Assembly: GCA_038746605.1 (NCBI GenBank)
Contig: JBCDKM010000018.1
Location: forward strand, 37,791-101,790
Length of the DNA stretch: 64,000 bases
Direction of reading: 5' to 3'
DNA from: Rubricoccus sp038746605
Lineage (GTDB): Bacteria > Bacteroidota > Rhodothermia > Rhodothermales > Rubricoccaceae
Part shown: positions 27,194 through 35,090 of the stretch, in pieces
Numbering within the stretch: the first letter of the stretch is position 1
Layout: each line of letters starts with the position of its first letter
The notes under the pieces: model-generated
What the model was told of the DNA's origin: nothing
What the model saw: the letters and a program-made list of their open reading frames with translations, nothing else
Databases searched by the model: none
Program-made: the position numbers and the translations under genes

Positions 27194-27209
27194 TTGGCAT
27201 GCCGGTTGT
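27194..27209 (+). promoter_or_regulatory. Sigma-54-like -24/-12 element
   Basis: TTGGCATGCCGGTTGT: TGGCAT-N5-TTGT against TGGCAC-N5-TTGC. It points right, away from the LytS-type kinase gene, toward a short candidate gene and tolC. Transcription would begin near 27220. Confidence 0.5.
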
Positions 27210-27220
27210 CTTCGGAATGG

Positions 27221-27454
27221 GTGTCACTCCAACACCCCGCCTCCCATGCTAACCTCTTCCCGCTCCTCCCTCCACACCCGCACCCCCCTCAGCGCTCGCG
27301 GCACCACCCTCTTCGGGATGCGCTCCTCGCCCGCCCCGCGGCGCCCGTTCGGATCCTGGACCGTCACCCGCTCGAAGAGCCGAGCCACTACCCCCGCTAC
27401 CAACTGCAACGCCCGATGACCATCTCCCACTTCGGGGACATTCGCGAGCGCTGA
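27221..27454 (+). CDS. Candidate small protein of unknown function
   Basis: An open frame of 77 codons that starts at a GTG just after the sigma-54-like element. Its second half is protein-like (DALLARPAAPVRILDRHPLE, then YPRYQLQRPMTISHFGDIRER) with codons typical of the genome. A competing frame begins at the ATG at 27246 and ends at 27418 (57 codons, very GC-rich third positions). Only one can be real, and the GTG start would leave almost no leader. I recognise neither family. It may instead be leader RNA for tolC. Confidence 0.35.
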   Translation: MSLQHPASHANLFPLLPPHPHPPQRSRHHPLRDALLARPAAPVRILDRHPLEEPSHYPRYQLQRPMTISHFGDIRER

Positions 27455-27492
27455 CCTCACCTGCAGGTCGGCGCTCGTTCGTTGTGAGACCT

Positions 27493-27528
27493 CCCGCCTC
27501 GGTATGTGCACGGGCTCCCCCGAGGCGG
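27493..27528. repeat. Interrupted copy of the GCCTCGG/CCGAGGC palindrome
   Basis: The arms CCCGCCTCGG and CCGAGGCGG enclose a 17-bp loop. It lies in the 702-bp gap between the LytS-type kinase and tolC, just upstream of the activator sites. Confidence 0.65.
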
Positions 27529-27532
27529 ACCA

Positions 27533-27569
27533 ACCGGGCACCAGCGCGCGGTGGTGCGCGCCAGCGCAC
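27533..27569 (+). promoter_or_regulatory. Activator sites (UAS) upstream of tolC
   Basis: The strong site GTGCGCGCCAGCGCAC (27554-27569) has the same arms as the site before the adaptor gene and the same trailing CGGATCG. A weaker copy with CCAGCGCGC lies 20 bp upstream (27541-27549). The strong site ends exactly 44 bp before the -24 GG, as in the adaptor promoter. Confidence 0.7.
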
Positions 27570-27611
27570 AGCGGATCGGGGCCTCCGGCGCACCTGCGCC
27601 GGTCGCCATCA

Positions 27612-27627
27612 CGGCACACCCCTTGGG
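27612..27627 (+). promoter_or_regulatory. Sigma-54-type -24/-12 promoter of tolC
   Basis: CGGCACACCCCTTGGG is almost identical to CGGCACGCCCCTTGGC before the adaptor gene. Expected transcription start near 27637, about 24 nt before the tolC start codon. Confidence 0.65.
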
Positions 27628-27660
27628 CTATCGGCCGACGTCACGCTGCTCCTCGCCTCC

Positions 27661-28947
27661 ATGCGCACTCTTCTCCTCGCCCTTCTGCTTCTTCCGGCCA
27701 CCTCGCGAGCCCAAACCGTCGTCTCGCTCCACGAGGCCCTCATCCTCGCAGAGGACCGCTCTCTGGAGGTGCTTCGCGCGGATGCTCGCATCGCGACCTC
27801 CACGGCCGCCGTGGACGCGGTGTCGGATCAGCGCTGGCCGTCCCTCGGACTGAACGCAGGCGGCGGGCAGCGCTACGGCCTCTCGTTCGACCAGACGAGC
27901 GGCGCTCTGACACAGTCCACCGTCGAGTCCATGAATCTCGGCGTGAGCGCCCAGTACGTGGTCTTCGATGGCTTTGAGCGGAGGGCCGAGCAGCGTGTGG
28001 CAGAGGCGGGACTCCGGGAGGCCGAGTTGGACCGCGTGCGCGCCCAGCAGCAGGCTCGCGTCGCGGTGCTCACCGGGTACCTGGCGGTCGCTCGAGCCGT
28101 GGCCGCGCGCGAGGTCGCTGAGGAGTCTGCCGAGGCGGAGGCGGGCCTGCTCCGCGAGATCGAGACACGCATCGCGTTCGGCGACCGTCCGACGTCCGAT
28201 GCCGCGCAGCAGCGCGAGCGCGTCGCCGCTGCGCAGGGCGCCATCCTCGCCGCAGAGCGGGACCAGGCCCTTGCACACGCCCGCCTCGCGCGTCTTCTCG
28301 GCCTGGACCCGACCGAGACCTACGCGTTTCCCTCTCCCGAGGCCGAAGCTCCCGAGGCTCTCGCACCGCTAGACGCTCTGACCGAGCAAGCCCTCCGGGA
28401 TCGCACCGACCTTCGCGCGACAGCAGTCGCCATCGAGGCTGCGGAGGCCAACGGCCGCGCTGCGCGGTCGGGACGCTTGCCCCAGGTTTCGCTCGGTGCG
28501 TACGTCGGGACGAGCTACACCAGTGCCGCGAGCGCAGGCTTCTCCGGTCAGTTCGGAGACAACCGGACGGGCTCGGTCGGCGTCAACGTGTCGTTTCCGC
28601 TCCTGGACCGAGGGGTAACGCGCCAGCGGATCCGACAGGCGGAGGCACAGGCGCAGGCCCTCCGTGCCGAAGCCGATGACACTCGATACGCTATCGCGCT
28701 CGAGATCCGCGAGCACCATATCCGCCTCGGCGCCCTCCAGGCCCAGGCCGACCTCGCCGCCATCCGCGTGGAGGCCGCTCAGCAAGCACTCGCCGCGGAG
28801 CGTGCCCTTTACCTCGGAGGCGAGACCACGCTCCAGAGCGTCTCCGTACTCCAGGCTCGCGTAGCAGATGCCCGGACGCAGCAAGCCCTTCTTCGCGTGG
28901 AGGCCGCCTTCGAACGTCGCCAACTTCAGGTCGCCCTCGGTGAGTAA
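27661..28947 (+). CDS. TolC-family outer-membrane efflux protein
   Basis: A 428-aa protein with a signal peptide (MRTLLLALLLLPATSRAQ) and two long helical repeats typical of OEP/TolC: VSLHEALILAEDRSLEV and TEQALRDRTDLRATAVAIEAA mark the starts of the two halves, and a VLQARVADARTQQALLRVEAAF helix ends the second. I use the ATG at 27661 because the signal peptide begins there; the in-frame GTG extension runs through the promoter region. It forms the outer-membrane channel for the adaptor/ATPase/permease system and shares its sigma-54 control, although it is 3.4 kb beyond the last permease. Confidence 0.93.
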   Translation: MRTLLLALLLLPATSRAQTVVSLHEALILAEDRSLEVLRADARIATSTAAVDAVSDQRWPSLGLNAGGGQRYGLSFDQTSGALTQSTVESMNLGVSAQYVVFDGFERRAEQRVAEAGLREAELDRVRAQQQARVAVLTGYLAVARAVAAREVAEESAEAEAGLLREIETRIAFGDRPTSDAAQQRERVAAAQGAILAAERDQALAHARLARLLGLDPTETYAFPSPEAEAPEALAPLDALTEQALRDRTDLRATAVAIEAAEANGRAARSGRLPQVSLGAYVGTSYTSAASAGFSGQFGDNRTGSVGVNVSFPLLDRGVTRQRIRQAEAQAQALRAEADDTRYAIALEIREHHIRLGALQAQADLAAIRVEAAQQALAAERALYLGGETTLQSVSVLQARVADARTQQALLRVEAAFERRQLQVALGE

Positions 28948-28948
28948 T

Positions 28949-28984
28949 CCCGCCTCGGGCGGTCCATGGCGACACCGAGGTGGG
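28949..28984. repeat. Interrupted copy of the GCCTCGG/CCGAGGC palindrome
   Basis: The arms CCCGCCTCGG and CCGAGGTGGG surround a 16-bp loop, 1 bp after the tolC stop. The rest of the gap to 29193 shows no gene. Confidence 0.65.
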
Positions 28985-29193
28985 AGCCCTCATCCGTCCG
29001 TTGTTCCTTCGGGATCCGTTTCCTCGCGCTCGGCCGACGGCGAGGCCATCAGAGTCGGTATCACCGATGATCCGCGAGGGGATACTCGGCCGGATGAGAC
29101 GTTCGCAAGGCGAGCGAGCCGTTCACTGGTAGGCACGCACCCGAACGCCATCGCGGGCGTTGGTCCAGCCTCTCCTCGCCCCTGCTTCCCATC

Positions 29194-31101
29194 ATGCGCA
29201 CCTTCCTGTTCCTGCTTCTCGTCAGCGCGACCGCTTGCTCCTCCGCGCAACACGCAGAGCCGGAGTCCTCTCGGTCAGAGATCGCCGAGTTGGAAGCGAT
29301 CCTGGATGCCATCGTGCGCGAAGAACTGGAGCTTCGGCATCAGCCCGGCGTGGCGGTCGTCATCGTGCAAGACGGCGAGACGCTCATCAAACGCGGCTGG
29401 GGTGTGGCGAATGTGGAGACCGGCCAACCGGTGGATCCCGACAAGACGTTGTTCCGCATCGGCTCCGTCTCGAAGGCACTGACCGGGCTCGCCCTGGCGC
29501 GTCTGATCGACCGGGGCGTCATCGGGATGGAGGACGATGTGGCGCCAATCATCGACGGCATCCGCAACGTGAGCGGCGGCGAAGCGCCCGTCACCGTCCG
29601 CAACCTGCTCACCCACACGGGTGGCTTCGATCAGATCGGCGGCTTCGACCGACAGATCCGAGACTTCCATCTCCCGCTCGACAGGCGGATGGCGATGCGG
29701 CCGAGCCTCGGCGGGTACCTCGCAGACGATAGGCTCCGTCGCGTTACGCCGCCCGGCCACGTCTTCCGCTACGACACCTTCGGCATCACGCTCGCGGGCC
29801 ACGTCGCCGCCGAGGCGGTCGGGCTCACGTACGCCGAGATGATGCGACAGGAACTGTTCGAGCCCATCGGCATGACGCGTTCTTTTGTGGAGGCCGACGC
29901 CGAGCACCGAGCAGACCTCGCGCGAGGCTACGGATGGGTAGACGGCGAGTTTGTGGAGCAGCCCTACGAGGTCTACGTGACCACGCCTGCCTCGTCCATC
30001 GATGCGACCCCCGCCGACATGGGGCGGCTCTTGGAGGTGCTGACGGGTGGAGGCGCGAACGCGCACGGCCGCCTCTTCAGCGAGGAGACCGCGGCGGCCG
30101 TCCTCGCGCCGCAGTACCGCGCGCACCCGGACTTCGCCGGGGCCACGCACGGGATGTGGGAGTCGACCGAGATGGACATTCCGTCGGAGCCGCAGGTGCG
30201 GACGGTCGGACACGGTGGGAGCCTGCTCGGCTACGCGACCTCGTTCTCGGTCTACACCGAACCGAACGTGGGCGTGTTCGTCGTCACCAACCGCAACTTT
30301 GAGTCGGGAGGTGGCCCGGATCAGGTCCGCGCTCGGGTCGCACAGGCTATTGTGGACGCCTTCTACGACCGCGACGTCTCGACCAAGACCTTCCCAGAGA
30401 CCGTCGCTGTCGGGGACCGAGACCTCCGTGAGTATGCCCACGACTTCTACGACGGCGTTCACTGCCGCACCTGCACCGACGCGGAGTTCGCGGCTGGGGC
30501 CTGGCCTCGGCGTCCGGCGCAAGAGGTGCGCGTGACGGAACGGGGCCTGCGGATCGGCGAGCACACCTTCCTGCCCACCGCCGACCCCGACGTGTTCGTG
30601 CGGAGCGACAACGACCGCGCAGTGTTCTTTGGCCGCGAGGCCAGCGGCCGCGTGTCCTACTTCGTGTACTCCACCAGTCCCTACGCCTTCGAACGGCTCA
30701 GCGACGCTGCGGAAGCGGAGGCTACAGAAGCCGATGCCCTGCACGAGGACATCTCGCGTCAACTCGCCCATGCAGCCGAGCAGAGCGACACGGCCGACGT
30801 GTCCCGTCTCGTCGCGGATGCCCTCCAGCGCGGACTGGATGGCGGCATCTACAACGAGGACATTCTCAACGCGTTCGGCTACGAGTACCTCCAGGCAAAG
30901 GCCGTCGCGATGGCGGTCGCGGTGTTCGCGTTCAACGCGGAGGCGTTCCCGCTCTCGTGGAACGTCCACGACAGTCTGGGAGAGGGACTGGCGGCGGCCG
31001 GTCGCACCGCCGAAGCCATCGCGGCGTACGAGCGGTCGCTGGAGTTGAACCCGGACAACACCGCCGGACGGGACATCCTGGAACGCCTTCGCGCCGAGTA
31101 G
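29194..31101 (+). CDS. Serine hydrolase (class-C beta-lactamase fold) with C-terminal TPR-like tail
   Basis: A 635-aa probable lipoprotein (SATAC, Cys about 15). The beta-lactamase/DD-peptidase domain (about 30-400) shows SVSK as the SxxK nucleophile motif (Ser 91, Lys 94), a Tyr motif YDTFG near 190 and HGGS in place of KTG near 345. A beta domain with a small CRTC motif follows. The last ~80 residues end in RTAEAIAAYERSLELNPDN, a TPR unit. Members are esterases, peptidases or peptidoglycan hydrolases. It is downstream of tolC but separated by 246 bp, so operon membership is unsure. Confidence 0.88.
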   Translation: MRTFLFLLLVSATACSSAQHAEPESSRSEIAELEAILDAIVREELELRHQPGVAVVIVQDGETLIKRGWGVANVETGQPVDPDKTLFRIGSVSKALTGLALARLIDRGVIGMEDDVAPIIDGIRNVSGGEAPVTVRNLLTHTGGFDQIGGFDRQIRDFHLPLDRRMAMRPSLGGYLADDRLRRVTPPGHVFRYDTFGITLAGHVAAEAVGLTYAEMMRQELFEPIGMTRSFVEADAEHRADLARGYGWVDGEFVEQPYEVYVTTPASSIDATPADMGRLLEVLTGGGANAHGRLFSEETAAAVLAPQYRAHPDFAGATHGMWESTEMDIPSEPQVRTVGHGGSLLGYATSFSVYTEPNVGVFVVTNRNFESGGGPDQVRARVAQAIVDAFYDRDVSTKTFPETVAVGDRDLREYAHDFYDGVHCRTCTDAEFAAGAWPRRPAQEVRVTERGLRIGEHTFLPTADPDVFVRSDNDRAVFFGREASGRVSYFVYSTSPYAFERLSDAAEAEATEADALHEDISRQLAHAAEQSDTADVSRLVADALQRGLDGGIYNEDILNAFGYEYLQAKAVAMAVAVFAFNAEAFPLSWNVHDSLGEGLAAAGRTAEAIAAYERSLELNPDNTAGRDILERLRAE

Positions 31102-31103
31102 CT

Positions 31104-31137
31104 CCGCCTCGAGGCCTCCGTGGGCGCCCCGAGGCGG
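31104..31137. repeat. Interrupted copy of the GCCTCGG/CCGAGGC palindrome
   Basis: The arms CCGCCTCG and CCGAGGCGG have a 17-bp loop between them. It sits in the 49-bp convergent gap between the serine hydrolase and the 2-oxoglutarate dehydrogenase, so it could end both transcripts. Confidence 0.65.
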
Positions 31138-31150
31138 ACAGGGTCGGTGG

Positions 31151-34100
31151 TTACTCCGTGATCCCGAGAGCGTCGCGCAGGAGCGTGGCCTGCTCCTTCG
31201 CGTGGACGGCGCCGCTACCCGTCGCCGGGCTAGCGGCGGCCTTGCGCCCCGCGTAGGCGATCCGATGGTTGCATTCGCCGTCGTGGAGGTCGGCCAGGAT
31301 CTCGTCGAAGAAGGGCTGGACGAAGCTCCACGCACCCATGTTCTTCGGCTCCTCCTGGAGCCAGACCACCTCGGCCTCCGGGTTGCGCTCCAACTCGGCG
31401 CGGACGGCCTCGTCCGGGAACGGGTAGAACTGCTCCAGCCGCGCGATGGCGACGCCGCTCCGCCCTGCGTCCTCGCGCGCCTTGATCGCGTCGTAGACCA
31501 CCTTGCCGGAGCAGAAGACCAGACGCTCGGCGCCGGTCTGGCCGGACTCGATGAGCGGCCGGTAGTGCCCGTCCGTCAGTTCCTCGACCGTCGCGACGGC
31601 CATGGGGTGGCGGAGCAAGCTCTTCGGCGTCATGACCACGAGCGGCTTGGCCGCCTCGCGCTTGATCTGCCGCCGCAGCGCGTGGAAGTAGTTCGCGGGC
31701 GAGGAGTAGTTCGCCACGATGATGTTGTCCTCGGCGCACGCCTGGAGGAACCGCTCCAGCCGGGCCGAGGAGTGCTCCGGCCCCTGGCCTTCGTAGCCGT
31801 GCGGGAGCAGCATGACCAGGCGCGAGGTCTGCCCCCACTTCGCCTCGGCGGACGAGATGAACTGGTCGATCATGATCTGGGCGCCGTTGACGAAGTCACC
31901 GAACTGGCCCTCCCAGAGCACGAGCGCCTCCGGCTCTGCGACGGTGTAGCCGTACTCGAAGCCGAGCGCGGCGTACTCGGAGAGTAGCGAGTCGTACACC
32001 TGGAAGCGCGCCTGCCCGGGCTCACCTCGCCCAGGTTCGTCCGCCTCGGTGCCGAGGCGGGCCGAGTTGCCGACGTGGTTGAGCGGGATGTACCGCCCGC
32101 CGGTGGTCTGGTCGTAGAGGATGGCGTGGCGCTGGCTGAAGGTGCCACGGCCGGAGTCCTGGCCGGAGAGACGAACCGGCGTGCCCTCCAGGAGCAGCGT
32201 CCCGAAGGCGAGCGCCTCCGCGAAGGCCCAGTCGATGGTACCCGTCTCGAACTGCTTCTGCCGCCGCGAGACCACCAGCCGGGCGAGCTTCTTGTGCACG
32301 TTGAACGCCTCGGGCAACTCCACGAGCGCGGTCACGACCTGCTCCAGTTCGTCACGGTCGGCGTGGGTGTCTACCTCCTCTGACGCCTCCACGTGGACCG
32401 GCTCGGGGACCGTCGCGCCGCGTCGCTGCTCGGCCAGTTCCTTCGTGGCCTCGAAGGCCTCGTCCAGGCGGGAGCGGAAGTCGTCCAGGACCTCCTCTGC
32501 ATCCTCGGGGCTGATTTCGCCCTTCCGAAGGAGGCTCTCCAGATAGAGCTTGCGGACCGAGCGGTGGTCGCCGATGTCGTCGTACATCAGCGGCTGCGTG
32601 TAGGCGGGTTCGTCGCCCTCGTTGTGGCCATACTTCCGGTAGCAGACCATGTCGATGACGACATCCTTGTTGAAGACCTGCCGGAAGTCCAGCGCGAGGC
32701 GAGCCACCCGGACGGCCGCCTCGGGGTTGTCGCCGTTGACGTGGAAGATGGGCGCCTGGATCATCCGCGCGATGTCGGTCGCATAGACGGACGAGCGCGA
32801 GTGCATAGGCAGCGTGGTGAAGCCGATCTGGTTGTTGACCACGAGGTGAACGGTGCCGCCGGTCTTGTAGCCTTCCAACTGGCTCAGGTTGAGCGTCTCC
32901 GCGACGACGCCCTGGCCCGCGAAGGCGGCATCGCCGTGGACGAGGACGGGCAGCACGCGGTCGCGCAGTTCCTTCTCGCTCACCCCGGGGGAGTTCTCCG
33001 CGATCTGCTGCTGCTTCGCGCGGACCATGCCCTCCACGACCGGGTTGACGGCCTCCAGGTGGCTCGGGTTGGAGGCGAGGGTCAACTCCGTCGTCGTGCC
33101 GCTCGGCGCTTCGTGCGTGCCGGTCGCGCCGAGGTGGTACTTCACGTCGCCTGAGCCGTGGACGGCGTCGGGGTCGATGGTGCCCTCGAACTCGTCGAAG
33201 ACCTTGTTGTAGGGCTTCCCGAGGATGTTGGTGAGCACGTTGAGGCGTCCGCGATGCGCCATCCCGATGACGACTTCCTCGACGGACTGGTCGGCGGCGT
33301 CGGAGATGACGGCATCCAGGAGCGGGATCATGGTCTCCGCGCCTTCGAGGGAGAACCGCTTGTGCCCGATGTACTTCGTGTGGATGAACTGCTCCAGCGC
33401 CTCGGCGGCGTTGAGCTTCTCGAAGATGCGCTTCTTGCGCGGCGTCGCGATGGGCTCGCGGAACTGCTGTGGCTCGATGCGCTCGATGAGCCAGCGCTTC
33501 TCGTGGGGGTCCGAGAGGTGCATGAACTCACTGCCAACGTGCCCGGTGTAGGTGTCCCAGAGGACATCGAGGATGTCCCGGAGGAGCATCTTCTCGTTGC
33601 CCGCGAGGCCACCGCGCTGGCCCGCGAAGCCGCCGGTCAGGAAGACGCGGTCCAGGTCCCAGACGGTAAGACCGTAGTTGGCCGGGTCCAACTCCGTGTG
33701 GTTGCGGGGCTCGTAGCCGAGCGGGTTGGTGTCCGCGAGGAGGTGGCCGCGCACACGGTAGGCGCGAATCAACTCGTAGACACGCGCCTGTTTTTCGATC
33801 TTGTCCTTCTTCGCGCTGGACCCGACGCCGCTCTTGCCGATCTCAGGCGTGGAGTCCGCCTGCATCCGCAGCGGCGGCGTGTGGATGCCGAGGCTCTCGA
33901 AGACGCGGTCGTAGAAGCGGTCGCCTCCGGTGAGGAGGTGGGCCATCTGCTTGAGGAACTCCCCGCTCTCGGCGCCCTGGATGATGCGGTGGTCGTAGGT
34001 GGAGGTGATCGTCATCACCTCGGAGAGGCCGAGCCGTGAGAGCTCCGGGCGGGCCATGCTCGCGTAGTGCGCCGGGAAGCCAATCGCGCCGACCCCCACG

Positions 34101-34960
34101 ATGAGCCCCTGGCCGGGCATCAGGCGCGGCACGCTCATCACCGTCCCGATGCCGCCGGGGTTGGTGAGCGTGGCCGTCGTGCCCTGGAAGTCCGAGAGGT
34201 CCAGCTTGGAGCCCAGCGCGCGGGAGACGATGTCGTTGTACTGGTGGAGAAACTCCGCGAAGGTGAGGCTCTCGGCGCGCTTGATGTTGGGGACGAGGAG
34301 CTGCCGCTTGCCACGCTTCTCGATATCGATGGCGAGGCCGAGGGAGACGCTGCCGGGCGCGATCCGCTCCGGGTCGCCGGAGTCGTTGCGGCGGAAGGCG
34401 CTCTTCATCGCGGGCACCTGCTCCAGCGCCAGGGTCAGCGCGTACGCGATGAGGTGGGTGTAGCTGACCTTGGAGCCGCCGGTAGCGCGTTGACGACGGT
34501 TGATGAGGCGGCGGTTCTCGGCCATCAGCTTGACCGGCACCTCGCGGACGGAGGTGGCGGTCGGGATGGTGAGGCTGGCCTCCATGTTGTCCACGGTCCT
34601 CGCCGCGACGCCCTTGATGCGCTCGGTCTCCGCGCCCTCGGGTACGTCCACCTCGGGCGCGTTGCGGGCAGGGCCGGGAGTTGGGGCCTGAGGCTCTCGG
34701 GCCTGAGGCGCCTGTGGAGCGTGAGTGCTCGCGCCGTTGCCCGAGGGCGCCGGGGCCGCTGCCGAGGCGGGCGGAGCCACCGGCGCGGGGGCCTCGGGCT
34801 CAGCTTCGGCCTCACCGTCCCCGGCGGTGCGGTAGACGGCGGCGCCGGGGTCGAAGTCGGCGAAGAACTCGCGCCAACTCTCGCTGACGGAGTCCGGGTT
34901 CTGGAGGTACTGCGCGTAGAGGTCTTCGACGTAGCCGCTGTTGTAGCCGAGGGGGTCCAC
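31151..34960 (-). CDS. kgd: Fused 2-oxoglutarate dehydrogenase E2-E1 (OdhA/Kgd type)
   Basis: A 1269-aa protein. Residues 1-45 form an E1 N-terminal helix (YVEDLYAQYLQNPDSVSESW) and are followed by a Pro/Ala linker of about 60 residues. An E2 acyltransferase domain without a lipoyl domain (about 115-350) carries STYDHRIIQGAESGEFL. The full thiamine-diphosphate E1 (about 375-1269) has HGDAAFAGQGVVAE and VNNQIGFTT as cofactor region and LLPHGYEGQGPEHSS near the end. This is the single-chain arrangement known from Mycobacterium Kgd and Corynebacterium OdhA, and it makes succinyl-CoA (or semialdehyde) in the TCA cycle. A dispersed palindrome is inserted in frame at residues about 967-974. Confidence 0.96.
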   Translation of the reverse strand: MDPLGYNSGYVEDLYAQYLQNPDSVSESWREFFADFDPGAAVYRTAGDGEAEAEPEAPAPVAPPASAAAPAPSGNGASTHAPQAPQAREPQAPTPGPARNAPEVDVPEGAETERIKGVAARTVDNMEASLTIPTATSVREVPVKLMAENRRLINRRQRATGGSKVSYTHLIAYALTLALEQVPAMKSAFRRNDSGDPERIAPGSVSLGLAIDIEKRGKRQLLVPNIKRAESLTFAEFLHQYNDIVSRALGSKLDLSDFQGTTATLTNPGGIGTVMSVPRLMPGQGLIVGVGAIGFPAHYASMARPELSRLGLSEVMTITSTYDHRIIQGAESGEFLKQMAHLLTGGDRFYDRVFESLGIHTPPLRMQADSTPEIGKSGVGSSAKKDKIEKQARVYELIRAYRVRGHLLADTNPLGYEPRNHTELDPANYGLTVWDLDRVFLTGGFAGQRGGLAGNEKMLLRDILDVLWDTYTGHVGSEFMHLSDPHEKRWLIERIEPQQFREPIATPRKKRIFEKLNAAEALEQFIHTKYIGHKRFSLEGAETMIPLLDAVISDAADQSVEEVVIGMAHRGRLNVLTNILGKPYNKVFDEFEGTIDPDAVHGSGDVKYHLGATGTHEAPSGTTTELTLASNPSHLEAVNPVVEGMVRAKQQQIAENSPGVSEKELRDRVLPVLVHGDAAFAGQGVVAETLNLSQLEGYKTGGTVHLVVNNQIGFTTLPMHSRSSVYATDIARMIQAPIFHVNGDNPEAAVRVARLALDFRQVFNKDVVIDMVCYRKYGHNEGDEPAYTQPLMYDDIGDHRSVRKLYLESLLRKGEISPEDAEEVLDDFRSRLDEAFEATKELAEQRRGATVPEPVHVEASEEVDTHADRDELEQVVTALVELPEAFNVHKKLARLVVSRRQKQFETGTIDWAFAEALAFGTLLLEGTPVRLSGQDSGRGTFSQRHAILYDQTTGGRYIPLNHVGNSARLGTEADEPGRGEPGQARFQVYDSLLSEYAALGFEYGYTVAEPEALVLWEGQFGDFVNGAQIMIDQFISSAEAKWGQTSRLVMLLPHGYEGQGPEHSSARLERFLQACAEDNIIVANYSSPANYFHALRRQIKREAAKPLVVMTPKSLLRHPMAVATVEELTDGHYRPLIESGQTGAERLVFCSGKVVYDAIKAREDAGRSGVAIARLEQFYPFPDEAVRAELERNPEAEVVWLQEEPKNMGAWSFVQPFFDEILADLHDGECNHRIAYAGRKAAASPATGSGAVHAKEQATLLRDALGITE
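32041..32060. repeat. Perfect 20-bp palindrome inside the kgd coding sequence
   Basis: CCGCCTCGGTGCCGAGGCGG, the family consensus. On the coding (minus) strand it is read as ARLGTEADE and joins NHVGNS to a Gly/Pro-rich stretch before FQVYDSLLSEYA, so the frame is preserved. Confidence 0.9.
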
Positions 34961-35064
34961 AGGAGGAAGCGCACGGGGCGCGGAGGTGCCAGAAAAGCGA
35001 TTCAGACAAGGTACGGCGCCGGTTTTGACCTCGGCCCCTGAAGAATGGGCGCGCTCGGCTGGCG

Positions 35065-35084
35065 CAGCCTCGGTGCCGAGGCGG
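35065..35084. repeat. 20-bp palindrome of the dispersed family
   Basis: CAGCCTCGGTGCCGAGGCGG, 6 bp after the stop codon of the epimerase gene (minus strand), in the 130-bp gap before the kgd start. Confidence 0.8.
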
Positions 35085-35090
35085 GCACGC

